A stretch of DNA of 7,595 nt from an uncultured Oscillospiraceae bacterium (GCA_900554165.1 USGR01000036.1:1-7595), one strand, 5' to 3'; numbered from the stretch's first letter, positions 1 to 6,801 are shown. Made by a program: numbers and translations. Notes: a model not told the origin generated them from the letters alone.

Positions 1-36
1 ATTCCTATTACAAACATCTTATTAAATCTCAAGAAC

Positions 37-69
37 AAATAAGCCACGGAATTATCCCGTGGCTTATTT
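37..69. terminator. Perfect 13-bp hairpin, possible bidirectional terminator
   Basis: Positions 37-49 pair perfectly with 57-69 around a 7-nt loop, and the stem core contains GCCACGG. The arms are A/T-rich at their outer ends, so each strand shows a T-rich 3' side (TTATTTATTT on the plus strand, TTTGTTCTT on the minus strand). This is the shape of a rho-independent terminator that could work in either direction. The gene it serves lies outside the window to the left, or it is a back-up for the mutase gene whose own terminator is at 207-246. Confidence 0.65.
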
Positions 70-206
70 ATTTCTAAAACACTTTTTCCGCGGCATACAA
101 ATACTTTATAGGTTCTCTATAATGTGCTTACCTGTTTATCTATATTAATAGGCAGATTATTTTTTACAAGCCTATATCTCTGCTGAAAAGCCACTATTTT
201 TAATAT
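70..206. other. AT-rich spacer without a gene
   Basis: With the two hairpins on either side, this is the 299-bp gene-free left end of the window. I see no reading frame with a ribosome binding site on either strand and no recognisable RNA gene. The only structure is a short 6-bp inverted repeat (148-153 with 170-175) around a T-rich loop. A TATAAT-like hexamer near 114-119 on the plus strand has no convincing -35 partner. Confidence 0.5.
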
Positions 207-246
207 TAAAAAGATAGGAGCAAATTAATTTACTCCTATCTTTTTA
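207..246 (-). terminator. Rho-independent terminator of the phosphohexomutase gene
   Basis: Positions 207-220 pair with 233-246 (14 bp, loop 221-232). Read on the minus strand, the stem ends in TTTTT inside its descending arm and continues into T-rich sequence. It lies about 54 nt after the stop codon of the mutase gene and is the natural end of that transcript. The A-run on the other arm means it could also stop plus-strand transcription. Confidence 0.8.
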
Positions 247-299
247 TAATCATTTCTACAGTTACTCGTTAAAAAATAATCAAACAAAATATTGCAGTA

Positions 300-1802
300 C
301 TATTCTGCTTCACAGCACAACGAAGATATATTAAGGCCGCTGAAATTAAGGAAAAACGGCTTTAACAGCTTTTTTATTTTTGCCACTCCGCCCTTATGCG
401 CACTTTCAATATTAAGCGATAATACTGGGTCATGTACGCTTAGCCTCAGTAAAAACCAGTCTCTCTCGTCAGCAGAGCAATATACCCTTACGCCTTCATA
501 ATTGTCCTGAGCCATCCTGCACCGTGGATTCTTATCAGCAAAGTCCATAAGCAGTGATATTACCTTTTGGCCATAGCTTCTAAAGTCACTGTAAATTATG
601 TCAAATCTGTATACTGCCTCTTCCGCCGGCTCCTCCAGCGCTTCTATAAGGTCATCAAGACTCCTGCCCTCGCTGCGCAGCTGCATCATTTTTACTATTA
701 TTAGCGTTATAAGATATGCCCCGTCATCTAAAAAATAATTGTTTTTAAAAGCAGCGTGGCCGGATGTCTCAATAGCCAGCGGACAGTTTTCACCGCTTTC
801 GTTTAGCTTTATACCCTCGTTTATTACGTTGCGGTATCCGCGGCGATATCTGTGATGCTTTCCCTTAAGCGTATCCTCTATAAATAATTTCAGTCCTGCA
901 GAGGTGGTGCTGTCTGTCACTATTGTACCACCGGGACATTGCTCTAAAGCTATTGCCGCTGCAAGCGCTACAAGACGATTGCGGTTTATCGGCATGCCTT
1001 TGCTGTCAACACAGGCTGCCCGGTCGACGTCGGTATCGAAAATTACGCCAAAATCTGCACCGCTTTTAAGCACTGCTTCTGAAATCGACTCCATCGCCGA
1101 TGCGTCCTCGGGATTTGGCACATGGTTTGGAAACATCCCGTCCGGCTCAAGATATCTGCTCCCGCTTATATCTGCGCCCAGCTCATGGAGCACCTTTTCA
1201 GCATAAAATCCGCCGGCGCCGTTAGAGGCGTCCACCGCAATTTTAACCCCGCTCAGCGGTTTGTCCGCTTCGCTTTTGCCCAGTCCGTCGCATATGAGCT
1301 TCCTAAGCCGCGCTGCATAGTCGGACATATAATCAATTTTTTCTATATTTCCGCATTTATCGGATACATCATCAATTTTTTCTGCCAAGTGCAGTATGTC
1401 TTCAATATCGTTTTCATTCAGTCCGCCGTTTTTAGTGAAAAATTTCAGCCCGTTCCTATTAAACGGATGATGGCTTGCTGTAATCTGTACAGCTCCGTCA
1501 CAGTCAAGGTCTATAACAGACATAAACATCGCCGGTGTCGATGCAAGCCCGGCATCATATGTTTTGCCTATACCGCCCATTGCCGATATTGCCGCCGCCT
1601 TTATGCGTTCAGCAGATATACGCGAATCGTGGCCTATAGAAATAACCAGCGAACTTTCCGGCTTGGATGTGTAATTCGAAAGCCATTTTACAAATGCCAC
1701 CGTTATTTTCTTTATTACATCATCGGTCAAATTTATATGCTCGCCGTCTACGCCCTCTGATGCAATCCCTCTTATATCTGTGCCGCTTTTCAGAGAAATC
1801 AT
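300..1802 (-). CDS. Phosphohexomutase (phosphoglucomutase/phosphomannomutase family)
   Basis: A 500-residue alpha-D-phosphohexomutase, expected in the cytoplasm to interconvert hexose 1- and 6-phosphates, probably of glucose or mannose. Seen: an N-terminal GTDIRG start; the phosphoserine loop TASHHP with Ser110; domain 2 ending in the metal loop DTDVDR (256-261) in place of the usual DGDxDR; domain 3 with RRGYRNVINEG (320-330) and the sugar-binding ETSGH (345-349). The fourth domain ends in RLSVHDPVLSLNIES (453-467) where most relatives have RxSGTE; I recall this variant from a plant- and Clostridia-associated branch, so activity may be kept but the substrate is uncertain. Length is near the family norm. 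The ATG at 1802 has AGGGGAC 8 nt upstream and sits directly before the conserved GTDIRG. The gene appears monocistronic, with a terminator at 207-246. Family certain, substrate not. Confidence 0.93.
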   Translation of the reverse strand: MISLKSGTDIRGIASEGVDGEHINLTDDVIKKITVAFVKWLSNYTSKPESSLVISIGHDSRISAERIKAAAISAMGGIGKTYDAGLASTPAMFMSVIDLDCDGAVQITASHHPFNRNGLKFFTKNGGLNENDIEDILHLAEKIDDVSDKCGNIEKIDYMSDYAARLRKLICDGLGKSEADKPLSGVKIAVDASNGAGGFYAEKVLHELGADISGSRYLEPDGMFPNHVPNPEDASAMESISEAVLKSGADFGVIFDTDVDRAACVDSKGMPINRNRLVALAAAIALEQCPGGTIVTDSTTSAGLKLFIEDTLKGKHHRYRRGYRNVINEGIKLNESGENCPLAIETSGHAAFKNNYFLDDGAYLITLIIVKMMQLRSEGRSLDDLIEALEEPAEEAVYRFDIIYSDFRSYGQKVISLLMDFADKNPRCRMAQDNYEGVRVYCSADERDWFLLRLSVHDPVLSLNIESAHKGGVAKIKKLLKPFFLNFSGLNISSLCCEAE

Positions 1803-1810
1803 GCTACCCA

Positions 1811-1817
1811 GTCCCCT
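1811..1817 (-). promoter_or_regulatory. Ribosome binding site of the phosphohexomutase
   Basis: Minus-strand AGGGGAC lies 8 nt before the ATG at 1802. It supports that start, which also places the conserved GTDIRG motif at residues 7-12 as usual in the family. Confidence 0.7.
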
Positions 1818-1828
1818 ATATTATGCTA

Positions 1829-1856
1829 ATATTATATATATACATTATCAAACCAA
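1829..1856 (-). promoter_or_regulatory. Weak vegetative promoter candidate for the phosphohexomutase
   Basis: On the minus strand, TTGGTT (1856-1851) and TAATAT (1834-1829) are separated by 16 nt, just upstream of the mutase ribosome binding site. The stretch is almost pure A/T, so several overlapping -10-like hexamers exist and the exact site cannot be chosen from sequence. The region 1803-1993 otherwise holds no gene that I can see. Confidence 0.3.
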
Positions 1857-1905
1857 AATAAAAATCTCAAGTCCCTCCAGCAATATGAAATCCTTGTTAC
1901 ATATT

Positions 1906-1914
1906 TGGTATAAT
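1906..1914 (+). promoter_or_regulatory. Extended -10 element (TGGTATAAT) on the plus strand
   Basis: TGG followed by a perfect TATAAT reads rightwards, away from the mutase gene and into the stretch between it and spoVAD. No good -35 hexamer stands 16-18 nt upstream, but extended -10 promoters can work without one. No plus-strand gene with a ribosome binding site follows; a transcript would run about 430 nt to the hairpin at 2314-2355. It may be chance in AT-rich DNA. Confidence 0.25.
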
Positions 1915-1993
1915 TTCGGCACAAAATTTTATTTCGCCTTTAAATGACAATCTATTTCTTTTGCATTATCAGCGAATATATTATCCTACACGT

Positions 1994-2310
1994 TCAATCA
2001 TATAAGCATTTAAAGGCTATGTCATATATTTTAGCATCTAATCGAAGCCAAGCAATCCAGTGCTTTGCGCAGGCCACAATGGGAGTGTCTGCCGGTCCTT
2101 TGGAGGGGGCGCCGAAAGCATTCATGGCATCGCTTGCACTATCGCCGGCAAACCAGCCGCCGGCGCTTTGTCAGCTGCAAAGTCCATTAATTCCGGCTCT
2201 TTTAAAGCTTCTCAAGTTTTCAAATGGAACAGTCCTGCTTTTACCAGGTTAGCAGTATTCAAAAACAGCCGGCCGAGGCTTTTTATCCGCCGCTGTAAAC
2301 GCTCTAAAGC
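1994..2310 (-). pseudogene. Possible decayed reading frame between spoVAD and the mutase, unidentified
   Basis: The minus strand here reads like a protein once two lesions are allowed. One frame gives VSALERLQRRIKSLGRLF and continues to a TGA at 2214-2212. The same frame then gives EALKEPELMDFAADKAPAAG. A one-base slip in the GC-rich stretch around 2150-2165 moves to a second frame reading WFAGDSASDAMNAFG, then TPIVACAKHWIAWLRL, and ending at a TGA at 1996-1994. Local GC is about 55-63% at 2041-2160, against about 25-35% in the spacer at 1861-1980, which fits former coding DNA. No start codon with a ribosome binding site is present, and the 5' side runs into the spoVAD terminator, so the N-terminus is missing or was never there. 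I do not recognise the family; it does not resemble SpoVAE. A chance open stretch or two sequencing errors are alternatives. Confidence 0.33.
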
Positions 2311-2313
2311 AGA

Positions 2314-2355
2314 CACAAGAAAAGGTTCTGCCGCATGGCAGAACCTTTTCTTGTG
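2314..2355 (-). terminator. Strong 19-bp terminator hairpin downstream of spoVAD
   Basis: Positions 2314-2332 pair perfectly with 2337-2355 around a 4-nt loop. Read on the minus strand it lies 72 nt after the spoVAD stop, with the T-rich part (CCTTTTCTTGTG) in the descending arm. It most likely ends the spoVA transcript, which indicates that nothing further to the left belongs to that operon. The stem is nearly symmetrical, so it could also stop plus-strand transcription from 1921. Confidence 0.8.
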
Positions 2356-2427
2356 GAGGTTAATCTTCATTACGCATTTTTTGACGCGAGGCATTGGTCC
2401 GGCATTACATTTTGTCCCGCTAATTAC

Positions 2428-3432
2428 CTATATTGTTATATTTAAAAGGTGCGCAACAGACGGTATAGATTCTCCCTGCTGGCTTGTGGTAGTCGACATA
2501 AGCGCACCAGTGGCGCAGAATAATATATTTTTAAGATTTCTCTGTCGCATTTGCTCAAAGACGTAAGAGCAGAGTACCGTTGCGGCACAGCCGCATCCCG
2601 ACGCACCGGCATTTACTTTTTGCTTTTTGCGGTCAAATATCATAAGTCCGCAGTCGTTATGCTTCTCTCTAATATTAATATTTTCCCGGTCCAGCAGCTC
2701 ATAAAGCAAGTCTGAGCCTATTCTTGCCAGGTCTCCCGTTAAAATTAAATCATAGTTTTCTGGCGCGGTATTTGTATCTTCAAAATAAGCTTTTATTGTA
2801 TCCGCTGCCGCCGGCGCCATTGCAGCGCCCATATTGTTTGCATCCTTTATTCCGTAATCCACCATTTTGCCAATTGTAACAGAAGATATAAACGGACCCG
2901 GTCCGGTGTTTTCAACTATAGCGGCGCCGGCGCCCGTCACCGTCCACTGCGACGTCGGCGGGCGCTGCCCGCCGTATTCCAACGGCTGGCGGAACTGCCT
3001 TTCGGCTGAGCAAAAGTGCGAAGAGGTCGCTGCCGCGCATTTTTGCGCTGCGCCGCCGTCAACATATATAGCCGCCTGAGCCAGCGTCAAAGCCATTGTC
3101 GAACATGCCCCATATACTCCTATATACGGTATGTTGTAGTCCCTTAAGCCAAACGCTGTACCTGTACATTGATTGAGAAGGTCTCCCGCAAACAGGTAAT
3201 CTATATTCGACGGTGGATTATTCGATTTATCCAATGCAAAGCTGAGGGCATCTTTTACAAGAGCGCTTTCCGCCTTTTCCCAGGATGCTTCGCCTAATGT
3301 CGTATCTTCATTTATTTTATCAAACCACTGTGCTAAAGGGCCCTCTCCTTCTTTCTTTCCAACAACCGCCGCGTAACCTGTAACCGACGGCTTAGATGGC
3401 AGTATTAATGTGTGCCCGACTCTTTGCGGCAT
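2428..3432 (-). CDS. spoVAD: Stage V sporulation protein AD (SpoVAD)
   Basis: A 334-residue soluble SpoVA component, close to the usual length of about 338. SpoVAD has a thiolase-like fold, binds dipicolinic acid and works with the membrane SpoVA proteins to load Ca-dipicolinate into the forespore core. Seen: an N-terminal PQRVGHTLI motif; YGACSTM with Cys110 at the site of the thiolase nucleophile; SSHFCSAERQFR (137-148); GASGCGCAATVL (276-287); and a C-terminal TGALMSTTTSQQGESIP (308-324), all hallmarks of the family. Known SpoVAD proteins are thought to bind rather than catalyse. The ATG at 3432 has AGGATGAT ending 4 nt upstream (AGGA core 8 nt away). It follows spoVAC after 164 bp without an obvious promoter of its own, and is followed by a terminator rather than spoVAE. 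Confidence 0.97.
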   Translation of the reverse strand: MPQRVGHTLILPSKPSVTGYAAVVGKKEGEGPLAQWFDKINEDTTLGEASWEKAESALVKDALSFALDKSNNPPSNIDYLFAGDLLNQCTGTAFGLRDYNIPYIGVYGACSTMALTLAQAAIYVDGGAAQKCAAATSSHFCSAERQFRQPLEYGGQRPPTSQWTVTGAGAAIVENTGPGPFISSVTIGKMVDYGIKDANNMGAAMAPAAADTIKAYFEDTNTAPENYDLILTGDLARIGSDLLYELLDRENINIREKHNDCGLMIFDRKKQKVNAGASGCGCAATVLCSYVFEQMRQRNLKNILFCATGALMSTTTSQQGESIPSVAHLLNITI

Positions 3433-3561
3433 TTAAATCATCCTTTTCTGTTATTTTTAATAAGGTGCTGCTACGCCTAAAATTCACTTTGAACACGCTG
3501 AACCGTTTCTGCTTAACATATACTATTTAACGCTTATGGCAGTATGGACAATATTGTTTAG

Positions 3562-3598
3562 AAAATTATGCTTTTGCCGTGATTGCGGCAATAATTTT
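3562..3598 (-). promoter_or_regulatory. Hairpin spanning the spoVAC stop codon
   Basis: Outer arms AAAATTA/TAATTTT (3562-3568 with 3592-3598) and an inner 6-bp stem TTGCCG/CGGCAA (3574-3579 with 3586-3591, loop 3580-3585) form one hairpin with a 5-nt bulge at 3569-3573. It begins on the spoVAC stop codon. The minus-strand side ends in TAATTTTC, so it might act as a leaky terminator or protect the 3' end of a spoVAC message. It is weaker than the other terminators in this window. Confidence 0.4.
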
Positions 3599-4040
3599 AA
3601 AACAGCCTGAATACGCTTAGCACAAGCCCATATACAACTCCTGCCGTAAGGCCAAATACTATTACAGGACCGGCGATGCTGAACATTTTTGCTCCTATGC
3701 CCATTACATGGCCTTCTGACTTAAATTCTATTGCAGGAGAGAGCACGGCATTAGCAAAACCTGTTATCGGCACCAGCGTTCCCGCTCCTGCTATAACGGC
3801 TACCGAGTCGAAAACCTTAAATCCCGTAGCAACGCACGCTAAAAATATAAGCGTTACCGGCACTGCCATTTTTACCTGTGTTTCGCTCAGTCCCGCCATG
3901 GTATAAAGCATCATAAGGAGCTGTCCTAATGTGCATATCGCCCCTCCGAATAGAAAGGCAAATATGCAATTTTTTATCTTTTTTGTCGGCGGTGATTTTT
4001 TCTCTACAAGCTTGCCGTATTCTTGATTCGTCATTTGCAT
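3597..4040 (-). CDS. spoVAC: Stage V sporulation protein AC (SpoVAC)
   Basis: A 147-residue inner-membrane protein of the forespore, part of the SpoVA channel for Ca-dipicolinate; SpoVAC is reported to act as a mechanosensitive channel during germination. Seen: a basic N-terminus (KLVEKKSPPTKKIKN), a first membrane segment at about 24-47 with FLFGGAICTLGQ, a second at about 58-76, a conserved loop and re-entrant stretch AGAGTLVPITGFANAV (84-99) followed by EFKSEG (105-110), and last segments from about 113 to 145. The start is ATG 4040 because GGAGG stands 8 nt upstream; the longer frame to 4145 reads through the upstream terminator (F-rich peptide) and lacks a ribosome binding site. A second ATG at 4034 is possible. 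A sigma-G-like promoter precedes the gene. Confidence 0.95.
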   Translation of the reverse strand: MQMTNQEYGKLVEKKSPPTKKIKNCIFAFLFGGAICTLGQLLMMLYTMAGLSETQVKMAVPVTLIFLACVATGFKVFDSVAVIAGAGTLVPITGFANAVLSPAIEFKSEGHVMGIGAKMFSIAGPVIVFGLTAGVVYGLVLSVFRLF

Positions 4041-4048
4041 TTTACTTT

Positions 4049-4053
4049 CCTCC
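4049..4053 (-). promoter_or_regulatory. Ribosome binding site that fixes the spoVAC start
   Basis: Minus-strand GGAGG (followed by AAAGTAAA) lies 8 nt before ATG 4040. It decides against the 35-residue N-terminal extension that the open frame would allow. Confidence 0.85.
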
Positions 4054-4069
4054 GAAATATTTTCCTTAT

Positions 4070-4098
4070 TATTATCTGCAAAGTAAAATATAATATTC
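4070..4098 (-). promoter_or_regulatory. Sigma-G-like forespore promoter of spoVAC
   Basis: On the minus strand, GAATA (4098-4094) fits the sigma-G -35 consensus GHATR. After 17 nt comes GATAATA (4076-4070), which matches six of seven positions of the -10 consensus CATNHTA. Transcription would begin near 4063, giving a leader of roughly 23 nt before ATG 4040. SpoVA operons are known sigma-G targets, which fits. A sigma-F or vegetative reading of the same AT-rich stretch cannot be excluded. Confidence 0.5.
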
Positions 4099-4123
4099 GC
4101 GGGCAGGCAAAGCATAAAAAAGA

Positions 4124-4155
4124 AAAAATCCGCATGAAAAATCACACGGATTTTT
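4124..4155 (-). terminator. Strong terminator between the ABC transporter operon and spoVAC
   Basis: As minus-strand RNA, 4155-4142 pairs with 4137-4124: 14 bp including two G-U pairs, with a UUUU loop. It is followed by UCUUUUUU. It lies about 180 nt after the permease stop and about 26 nt before the spoVAC -35 element, so it separates the transporter operon from the sporulation genes. Confidence 0.85.
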
Positions 4156-4211
4156 AGCTTAAAAATTTTAATCTAAACACTATAACAGTAATCTATATTT
4201 TAACAAACCGA

Positions 4212-4240
4212 GCTATACAGCCGTAATACGCATGTATAGC
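4212..4240. repeat. 8-bp inverted repeat downstream of the permease gene
   Basis: GCTATACA (4212-4219) and TGTATAGC (4233-4240) flank a 13-nt loop. It has no T tract on either side, so it is not a typical terminator. It may be a minor RNA structure in the 3' untranslated part of the transporter transcript or chance. The rest of 4156-4335 shows no gene. Confidence 0.3.
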
Positions 4241-4335
4241 GCATCATGCCAAAGCTTTTCGCTATCAATTCGCCATACACTATATTTTTTAAATCAACCA
4301 GCTAAGCTCAATTTTGCTAAAGATTACCTGTCTTT

Positions 4336-6795
4336 CTATTCCACCGATTTAAGAGATTCTGCCATATCTATGCGGTCAAGCTTGAATCGCATAAAGAAAT
4401 TTACTATAAAGGCAAACATCATTGTGAGCACGAAGGCAAGAATATAGCTTAAAACCGATATTCTCATGCCAAAAGACACCATATCAACATTTATCTGACT
4501 CATAACGTACCAGTGCAACAGTTTTCCAAATGCCAGACCTATCGCACCGCCTATTCCAGAAAGGAACAGATTTTCTCTCAGAATATAGGCTGCTTCTTCC
4601 TTCTTGTGGAAGCCAAGCACCTTTACCGTCGCCACCTCGCGCGTGCGCTCTATCAGATTTATATTTGTAAGATTAAACAACACTATAAACGCCAGTGCGC
4701 CGGCACAAATTATAATAACCAGTACAATATAATTCATACTCGACATTGACGACTGCACCTTATCGCGCTGTGATGCACTGCTTGTTACGCTGGCAACCGC
4801 CTCATCTTGCCTCAGCTTTACCGACAAGTCATCCTCATCCGCTGTGCTTTTAAGCACTAAATAAGCTGTATTATCAGCCGGTGTGCTACTCCATGACTCA
4901 TTCGAGACATAGGCATAATGTCCAACATAGTTGTCGCATATGCCAATAAGCGTTAAATTAATTGTATTTTTATCCGCATCCGTCACTGAAATGGCATCTC
5001 CCACTTCAGCGTTTAGATTTCCAGCAAGCTTACTGCTTAATACAATTTCTCCTTCTTTTGGACTGCTTATCTCATTGTCTCCGCTTTTCAGCGTGACAAA
5101 TCCGTCCAGCGTTCCCTCGTTTGCCGACACTACCGTTACACTCTCTGTTTTGTCAGCCTTAGAAATATCAGCCGTTGTTTGATATAAAAAGCAGGAAGCA
5201 TCTGCATAATCTTTCCATATATCCTCAAGCCTCTGCTTGGCATCATCAGTGCTATCCGATATTGTGACCGACAAGTCATAGTGCAGTATTTTTTCATACT
5301 GGTCGTCTAAAACGTGAGAAATAGAATCACGCAGGCCAAATCCCGCCACCAGCAGTGCCGTACAGCCGCCTATTCCAAGCAGCATCATAAACATGCGCTT
5401 TTTGTATCTAAATGCGTTTCTTATAGTTACCTTGCCCAAAAAAGAAATTCTGTTCCACAACGGCTTTATACGCTCCAGCAATATACGCTTACCGCTTTTC
5501 GGCGCTTTCGGGCGTATCAGCTGCGCGGGTTTTTCCATAAGCTCCCTGATGCATGAAAATAGAGTTACTCCCACCGTGCAGGCGAGGGATACCGCCAAAC
5601 AACCGATAAGTATCGACGGAAGAAATTCAAACTCAAGCGGCGCGAAGTGATAAAGTATGCCATATGCCATCCATATTATTTTCGGCAGTCCCCACGTTCC
5701 TAAGAAAAATCCTATAAGCGTGCCTATTATTGTAGCGCTTCCGGAATATGCTATATATTTCATGCATATTGTCGAAGCACGATACCCCATTGCTTTCAGT
5801 GTACCTATCTGGGTGCGGTCCTCATTTACCATTCGCGTCATGGACGTCATGCAGACAAGGGCGGCAATAAGCAGGAAAAACACCGGAAACACATTTGCCA
5901 CGCTGTCAACTATGGAAGTATCGTTTTTGTAAAAGGCTATGCCCTCGTTTTCTTCCTGTGTCAAGACATAGGTCTCAGGTGTCGGCACCATGTCCGTCAT
6001 AGCCGCCGCCTGTGCGCCGTACGCAGTTTCTATATCCTTTATCATATCGTTATAGCGATTTTCTGCCAACTCCTCAAGCAGGGCAACAACGCTCCCCTCT
6101 GCCGCATTTACGGCATCGGCGTAATCATCGCTTAAATAAGAATACTCAATGTCGGAGTCCAGCCACAGCTCGGTATATACTTCTGGAGTAAACACTTCGG
6201 GCATTACATATATAAATCCGTCTGTAGTACCGTCGCCAAGTGCAGATGTGCCTCGGTCATTGCTTATATAAAGCGGCGACTGTATAAGTCCTACTATGGT
6301 AAATTCCGTTCTGTTTAAGGCGTAGTCGCCGTCTCTTTCCGATTTGTCAAAGATTATTGTCTTTCCTATGTCTTCCTCTGAAAATAAGTCCGCGTCAACC
6401 ACACACTCCGACTCCGACTGCGGCATGCGGCCAGATTTAAGCTCTACAGTATTTATCTTTTCCGGCAGGCCGTACACTTTATATGACTGCTCATCGGAAT
6501 TTTCCATATATGCCAATACATCGGTGCTGTGGCCGCCCTCTGCTGACAAAATTTCGTCAAGAGAAGCAAATGCCTCAACATCACTATCAGTAAAACCTAA
6601 TGTCGATATAAGCTCAAAGTCGTATAAATTATGCTCGCTAAGGTATTTTTCCGCCGTTTTTTCCATAGCCGGACGTGCGTTTTTAAGCCCTGAAAAAAAA
6701 CCTACTCCCAAAGCTATTATCGCCAGTATTGCAAAATATCGCCCCGCCGACGTTCGAATGCTGCGCATAAGCATTTTGAAAGTAAAGTTCTTCAT
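4336..6795 (-). CDS. ABC transporter permease, FtsX/MacB type
   Basis: An 819-residue membrane protein with two FtsX-like units, the permease partner of the upstream ATPase. Seen: a cytoplasmic start and one membrane segment at about 19-37 (YFAILAIIALGVGFFSG); a large extracytoplasmic domain to about 295; three segments at about 300-320, 348-370 and 390-415; a basic cytoplasmic linker (415-465); a second unit opening with a segment at 468-486; a second outer domain (490-680); and three last segments at 688-708, 740-765 and 776-802. The conserved cytoplasmic motifs after the first segment of each triad, EDRTQIGTLKAMGY and ERTREVATVKVLGF, are typical of FtsX permeases. Relatives export lipids, peptides or antibiotics or sense them; the substrate is unknown here. 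ATG 6795 is chosen over an upstream TTG at 6822 because GGTGAT stands 6 nt before it. It starts 7 nt after the ATPase stop. Confidence 0.93.
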   Translation of the reverse strand: MKNFTFKMLMRSIRTSAGRYFAILAIIALGVGFFSGLKNARPAMEKTAEKYLSEHNLYDFELISTLGFTDSDVEAFASLDEILSAEGGHSTDVLAYMENSDEQSYKVYGLPEKINTVELKSGRMPQSESECVVDADLFSEEDIGKTIIFDKSERDGDYALNRTEFTIVGLIQSPLYISNDRGTSALGDGTTDGFIYVMPEVFTPEVYTELWLDSDIEYSYLSDDYADAVNAAEGSVVALLEELAENRYNDMIKDIETAYGAQAAAMTDMVPTPETYVLTQEENEGIAFYKNDTSIVDSVANVFPVFFLLIAALVCMTSMTRMVNEDRTQIGTLKAMGYRASTICMKYIAYSGSATIIGTLIGFFLGTWGLPKIIWMAYGILYHFAPLEFEFLPSILIGCLAVSLACTVGVTLFSCIRELMEKPAQLIRPKAPKSGKRILLERIKPLWNRISFLGKVTIRNAFRYKKRMFMMLLGIGGCTALLVAGFGLRDSISHVLDDQYEKILHYDLSVTISDSTDDAKQRLEDIWKDYADASCFLYQTTADISKADKTESVTVVSANEGTLDGFVTLKSGDNEISSPKEGEIVLSSKLAGNLNAEVGDAISVTDADKNTINLTLIGICDNYVGHYAYVSNESWSSTPADNTAYLVLKSTADEDDLSVKLRQDEAVASVTSSASQRDKVQSSMSSMNYIVLVIIICAGALAFIVLFNLTNINLIERTREVATVKVLGFHKKEEAAYILRENLFLSGIGGAIGLAFGKLLHWYVMSQINVDMVSFGMRISVLSYILAFVLTMMFAFIVNFFMRFKLDRIDMAESLKSVE

Positions 6796-6801
6796 ATAGC
6801 A

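Noticed and set aside
37..246. Two hairpins in a row considered as a CRISPR or repeat element
   Set aside because: The two stems (37-69 and 207-246) differ in sequence and spacing. They are terminator-like, and there are no direct repeats or spacers.
1122..1760. 212-residue plus-strand open frame inside the mutase gene
   Set aside because: Fully antisense to a gene with clear catalytic motifs; rich in Cys, Tyr and Arg and without a ribosome binding site.
1803..1993. GGAGGGAC at about 1873-1880 on the minus strand as a ribosome binding site for a small upstream gene
   Set aside because: No ATG or GTG follows at a useful distance; the only TTG is too close and gives no sensible peptide.
2212..2394. 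60-residue minus-strand frame starting at 2394
   Set aside because: Its first third is encoded by the 19-bp terminator hairpin and there is no ribosome binding site. Only the part left of 2314 is kept, as part of the possible remnant.
2060..2566. 168-residue plus-strand open frame overlapping the 3' end of spoVAD
   Set aside because: It runs antisense to spoVAD and through the terminator hairpin, has no ribosome binding site, and its composition (Cys, Arg, Ser, Trp scattered) is that of an antisense shadow.
4041..4145. 35-residue N-terminal extension of SpoVAC
   Set aside because: It is translated from the terminator and promoter region, lacks a ribosome binding site, and a good GGAGG site specifies ATG 4040.
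6344..6799. 151-residue plus-strand open frame inside the permease gene
   Set aside because: Antisense shadow of the first outer domain of the permease; Ser-rich, no start signal, no family resemblance.
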